Shown: in pieces, positions 59,901 to 64,000 of the stretch
Layout of the letters: every line of letters begins with the position of its first letter
How positions within the stretch are numbered: the first letter of the stretch is position 1
Assembly: GCF_958979055.1 (NCBI RefSeq)
Contig: NC_084886.1
Coordinates: forward strand, 49,683,654-49,747,653
Direction of reading: 5' to 3'
Source: Alnus glutinosa
Taxonomy: Eukaryota > Streptophyta > Magnoliopsida > Fagales > Betulaceae
Length of the DNA stretch: 64,000 nt
Program-made: the position numbers and the translations under genes
The notes under the pieces: model-generated
Databases searched by the model: none
What the model was told of the DNA's origin: nothing
What the model saw: the letters and a program-made list of their open reading frames with translations, nothing else

Positions 59901-60668
59901 ACGTACATCATGTACGTTGATTTGCAGGCGGTAGACTCAACTATGTCCGGTGTCCCACCAGAGCTACTAGATATAGATCGGAGCAAGCCCTTCCACTCGC
60001 GGATGCATCCTCTTTGCATGCCTTTCTCTGTCGCAGATGATTCAAACTACCGTGATGATGAGGTGCCTTATCAATATGGCACGAATGTCACAAGATGCTG
60101 TCCTGATGGAAAGACGACATCTTCAGTTTTTCCAGCATCATCAGTTAATGAGGAAGGTGATCACAATCATGTCACAAGATGTTATCCGACAACAACTTTT
60201 GACGGAACGACATCAAACACTAAAGCATTCAGTACTGAGCGTAACCAATGTAGTGAAAAAGCATCCACTAAAAAAGATCAGGTGGCCGAAGGAACGGCTG
60301 ATGATGATCATGAGGTGAGAAAGACGGTGAAGTATATTAATCCAAGTATATATCTCCTTGCATCATTTATGTTTCTAACGTACATCATGTACGTTGATTT
60401 GCAGGCGGTAGACTCAACTATGTCCGGTGTCCCACCAGCGCTACGAGATATAGATTGGCGCAAGCAGTTGCCCGTGCTGTCGCCCGACCATCCTTTTTAC
60501 GTGTCTTTCACTGTTCCCGTTGATTCAAACTACTGTTATGATGTGCCTTATCAATATGGCACGAATGATGGAGCCGCCTTATTCTCTGAGATATGTGGTC
60601 CAATGGATATTGATTATCCGGATGCGTTCCCTCAGAATGATCCCAGCAGTCAAGAGAATCTTCCTTAA
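56976..60668 (+). CDS. NAC gene B4: divergent soluble NAC protein with internal tandem duplication
   Basis: Five exons: 56976-57141, 57265-57554, 59446-59841, 59928-60314, 60405-60668; 500 residues. NAC domain about 8-165 ([50 protein letters not shown]), slightly closer to the consensus than B3. The C-terminal region is duplicated: exon 4 begins as B3 exon 4 (AVDSTMSGVPPELLDID), then from VTRCCPDG repeats the end of exon 3, followed by another AVDSTMSGVPP exon. The duplicated DNA unit is about 473 bp. No transmembrane segment. The chosen Met gives MDTLSLTNQPWGVRF, matching the other B genes. Intron 2 (1.9 kb) carries part of an NYN gene. The gene is followed by a LINE. Confidence 0.85.
58226..58748 (+). 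pseudogene. 5' fragment of an NYN-domain gene inside B4 intron 2
   Basis: The plus strand holds a leader-like segment (58226-58592, found inverted in B3) and then an open stretch MSRFCLCRTHHSVTAVFNPS (from 58596) leading to ENDVSILWDLDNKPPNSF and a stop. This is the N-terminal part of the limkain-type NYN family, cut off where the B3 copy jumps to a later part of that gene. It is non-coding debris within a NAC intron, unless transcribed alone. Confidence 0.7.
59615..60567 (+). repeat. Intragenic tandem duplication in B4
   Basis: Unit 1 is 59615-60087 and unit 2 60088-60567. Each begins TCACAAGATGCTGTCCT and ends TATGGCACGAATG. Each contains the end of exon 3, the 86-90-base intron and the start of exon 4. 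The join at ..GAATG|TCACAAG uses a 3-base shared ATG. Confidence 0.92.
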
Positions 60669-61066
60669 GCGGAACCGGATCCTCTCCATTTCAAATCACG
60701 GCTAGGATGGCTTAAAAACAATCTAAAGCCTTTAAAGTGCCACGTAATAAGCTGCTACTTATAACGGGGGTTCTGAAAATAACAAAACGTTAAAGTTATT
60801 AGAGTTGAAATTCCTCTTCCTTCCCAGAGGATATAGACGGTCACTCTCCCTGATCGATCCGCGAGGCTGAGAATTAATGGAGTTCTTCCACAAGGTGTTC
60901 GGGACAGTCACTGTCCCTCTCTTTCTCTGAGATTGATTTGTGAGGCCGAGGATGGAGCTCTTCCACAAGGTGTTTGGTGCTCTCGCTATCCATCTCAAGA
61001 TGTGATGTACAAATGCAGTGATAAATAATGGAATATTGAGGAATGAGGACCCTCTTTATGAATGCG
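60669..61066 (+). other. 3' flank of B4
   Basis: It matches the B3 flank 54115-54451 and includes the same imperfect direct repeat. Probable 3' UTR and terminator region. Confidence 0.5.
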
Positions 61067-62915
61067 TTTTTTTTTTTTTTTTGAATGAAAGCTTTATAAA
61101 ACCAAACACAAACTATAATCACACCAGAGAAATCTGGTTCAAACTATTCCATGGGCAAAGAGAAAGCCCAAAACAGCTCACTCAAAAGCCCTTACAACTA
61201 AGACTAAATGCAGAAGACAATCTGCAGCATCAACATACATCCTGACTAGTAAACTAGAACAGAATCTACAAACAAATAAAAGTCAACAAGACTTCAAACT
61301 CAACAAAAAAAGAGAACCAACTATCCACAGAACTTAAACCATATTCTGCAGACTCCACAACTGGACTAACATCTGATTCTCAGCATTCTTCTTGTAAGTG
61401 CCCTTCACCAAAATTCTGGCTCTCACCTCCCATTTTATCTTAGCCAGAATTGCCTCCTCTGAACTCGGGATATTCCCATGTAGGATGTCATTTCTATGTT
61501 TCCCCAAATATGGTACACAGCAGCTCCTAGGCATAGGATGCACAGTCTTGTTTTCAGGCAGCCTTTTTCAAATTAGAAATACTCCAATTCACTACCTCCT
61601 CCCATGTCTCCACCGGATTATTCACTAAACAAGAAGCCATAAGGTTTTTCCAAATAAGTTTGCTGAAACTACATTGGAAGAACAAATGAGTTCTATTTTC
61701 CAACCTTCCCCGACAAAAAAGACACAAACAGTCCCCTAAATATCCCCACTTACATATCCTCTCCTTAGTTATTAAAGCATCACGGAAAACCAGCCATAAC
61801 ATGGAGGAATGCCGAGGGATAGCCACTTGATTCCAAACCACTTTCCACCATTTCTCAGGAACCTCTTTTTTCCTTAAAGCATCCCATGTCTATGCACAAG
61901 TATATCTCCCTTTCTTACATCTCCACATAGGCAAATCAGAATTGCCATTCTCTTCCTCCAATAGTTTGCTCTGTATATCAACAATTCGATCAGATCTAGC
62001 ATAAGGCCAATACCACTCCCCATTACGAATAATAGTCGACAGCTTGGCACCCAAACTTGTCTAGGAGACACCCATCTGGATGCCAGTCATCTAGCCAAAG
62101 AAATATTCGGTTGCCATCTCCCACTTTAAACTTCAAAAACCTCTTAGCCACCTCTCTAAGTTTGAGAATTTGCTTGCCAATCTCTTCCTCCAATAGTTTG
62201 CTCTGTATATCAACAATTCGATCAGATCTAGCATAAGGCCAATACCACTCCCCATTACGAATAATAGTCGACAGCTTGGCACCCAAACTTGTCTAGGAGA
62301 CACCCATCTGGATGCCAGTCATCTAGCCAAAGAAATATTCGGTTGCCATCTCCTACTTTAAACTTCAAAAACCTCTTAGCCACCTCTCTAAGTTTGAGAA
62401 TTTGCTTCCAACTCTAAGAGCATGATTGAGGAATAGGAATTTGCCAAAAGCTCCTCCCCTTCAACCAATTTTTTTCCACCCATGCCACCCAAAGCGAACC
62501 TGCCTGAGCAAAGAGGTTCCAAATATGTCTAAGCATAGCCGCCTGATTCCAAACATTTAACCTCTTAAGCCCCAAGCCTCCTTACCTTTTCGGAACACAA
62601 ACCTCTCCCATGCAACCTTAGCCTTAGCATTCACATTACTTCCTCCCCACAAGAAATGGTTTAGTTTATGCTCCAATAACCGAATCACTGCTTTTGGAAG
62701 TATAAAAATACTAGACCAGAAGACTTGAAGGCTGAAAAGCACCGAGGAAATCAGTTGTAACCTCCCTGAAAAAGATAAATGCTTGGCACACCAAGAATCA
62801 ATCCGAGAAGTGAACTTTGCCACCAAACCTTCACAGTCTGCTGCTGTAAGCCTCTTAGTTATAAGAGGAACTCTCAAATATCTCACCGGAAACCTACCTT
62901 CTGTCATCTGGTCGG
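61067..62915 (-). mobile_element. 5'-truncated LINE (L1 type), longer copy next to B4
   Basis: Poly-A tail seen as poly-T at 61067-61082. The minus-strand translation contains the reverse-transcriptase thumb region (FPVRYLRVPLITKRLTAADC, SFSGRLQLISSVLFSLQVFW, LEHKLNHFLWGG) and the zinc-binding tail (CLFCRGRLENRTHLFF). The flank at the poly-A side (CTCTTTATGAATGCG) equals that of the 54.5-kb copy, so both descend from one insertion. It contains a 232-bp internal tandem duplication (61951-62182 and 62183-62414). Frames are broken; the left part of the reverse transcriptase and ORF1 are absent. The 5' end is approximate. Confidence 0.9.
61951..62414 (-). repeat. 232-bp tandem duplication inside the LINE
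   Basis: Both units open TCTTCCTCCAATAGTTTGCT and end within GAGAATTTGCTT. They are almost identical, so the duplication is young. Confidence 0.9.
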
Positions 62916-64000
62916 AAGTTTCCCTCCAATCTCCGGTGTAACCTTCGACAGTCACGCGCTGGTAGGAAACCGAAATCCTTTTCCCGCGCTTTTCTAATTT
63001 CCTTGGGTGCTTACGTGGCGAGAGCTTCTAACCATATATATTCGAGTTGGACAATCAATTTAACCATATATATGACTGTGTTTTTAAGGAGTTTACAGTA
63101 CAATTTACTTATAAAAGGCAAAAGGGAAAAGAAGATTTTTCTGTACGTACAAGAAGAAGCGAAGAAGAAAATGGTCTATCTGAAATTTGAAGTCATCTCA
63201 TTCCTCCTAGCTACTTGCTTGAACTGGAGTAGCTAACAAAAGTTCTTTGTCCACCCCCGCGCGCGCACTTACAGTTTTCCCATTTCTTTCATGGTAGTGA
63301 CTGGTTTTAGATTAACTTCTATGTTACATCCATACTAAGCTTGTATAATGAATCTATGTCTTTTTCTGATAATTTCTTCCACATGCATTTCATGTGGAAG
63401 ACTGCAAGAGCTTCATTCTCGGCCTCGCAAATCAATCTCAGAGAGAGAGAGATCGTCTCCTCCATCCTCTGGGATGGAAGAGGGATTTCAACACTGTTAA
63501 CTTTAAAAAGTTTTGTTATCTTTGAACACCCCGTTAACTCGTTATTAAAGTAGCTTCTTATTGCTTGCCACTTTTTAGGCCTTTGATTATTTTTAAGACA
63601 TTCTAGCCGTGAACCTGCTTCATTTGAAATGGAGAGGATCGGACTTGTGTAAAGGGCGGATTTTATAGATTTTTTTGAGGTTTAAAGTAACAAATTTAAG
63701 TGATGCTGTTTTTTAATATTCAAATAAAATTATTTTAAATTTTTACTTTTTAATTTTTTTTTATTAAAAAAATTGTTCTTCTGGCTTTTTGCGTTTTTTT
63801 TTTTTTTTCTTTTCTTTTCTTTTTTTTTTTTCAAAAAACATGTAGAATTCAACCATGCTAAGAAACATTTAGTTTTAACGGATGACATATATTCTTCTAC
63901 TTTCTTTTTCTTTTCTTTTTTTCTTGAGCAATTATAAGGAAAAGGGGAAGGGGGAAACTGCATTTACCCCCTCAAACTTACATTTAAATTGCAATTTCGC
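62916..64000. other. Right-hand spacer
   Basis: No supportable gene. Short frames and poly-T/poly-A tracts only; a GA-rich patch lies at 63437-63450. Confidence 0.4.

Overview
This is a stretch of nuclear DNA from a woody eudicot. The genes have plant introns (GT..AG, AT-rich), plant-specific families (NAC, L-type lectin receptor kinase, WAT1/MtN21, OVATE), plant LINE and Copia debris, and many MITEs. The LINE and the G/C-cored Mutator-like elements recall Fagales, but that is only an impression. All gene models below were built by hand from splice sites, reading-frame continuity and remembered protein families; no search was run.

Region by region. 0.4-5.4 kb (-): a complete nine-exon mitochondrial stomatin-like (SPFH) gene. 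6.7-8.7 kb (-): an intronless L-type lectin receptor kinase whose kinase domain has lost its catalytic motifs. 10.8-12.8 kb (-): cytosolic ribosomal protein uL6 (RPL9), three exons. 13.1-13.9 kb: a Mutator-like MITE with perfect 9-bp target duplications. 15.8-17.7 kb: a broken Ty1/Copia relic with both LTRs. 19.5-23.3 kb (+): a seven-exon WAT1-related transporter carrying a second Mutator-like MITE in intron 2. 23.7-24.0 kb (-): a very short OVATE-domain protein. 24.5-29.2 kb: MITEs and AT-rich spacer. 29.8-33.2 kb (+): a ten-exon endonuclease/exonuclease/phosphatase-fold protein with a C-terminal EF-hand.

37.3-62.9 kb is the most dynamic part: a tandem cluster of four NAC transcription-factor genes, all on +. 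Gene A (37.3-40.8 kb) is an ordinary membrane-tethered NAC with a C-terminal transmembrane segment. Genes B3 (50.4-54.1 kb) and B4 (57.0-60.7 kb) form a divergent NAC type without a membrane anchor. Between them lies a chimera (46.2-48.6 kb): exons 1-2 of a B gene spliced, in phase, to exons 4-6 of gene A through a hybrid intron. A recent tandem duplication explains it: unit 39487-47204 followed by unit 47205-51536, with its breakpoint joining B intron 2 to A intron 3. The two units are nearly identical in exons but differ by transposon insertions and by a nine-copy minisatellite, so they record recent activity. B4 carries an additional intragenic tandem duplication that makes a composite exon. 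The second introns of the B genes also contain scrambled pieces of an unrelated NYN-domain (limkain-type) gene, inverted in one copy relative to the other. 5'-truncated LINE copies with the same insertion point follow both B3 and B4, so that LINE is older than the B3/B4 duplication.

The housekeeping genes on the left have no evident functional link to one another. The NAC cluster could jointly supply membrane-tethered and soluble versions of related DNA-binding proteins, but that is inference; expression was not examined.
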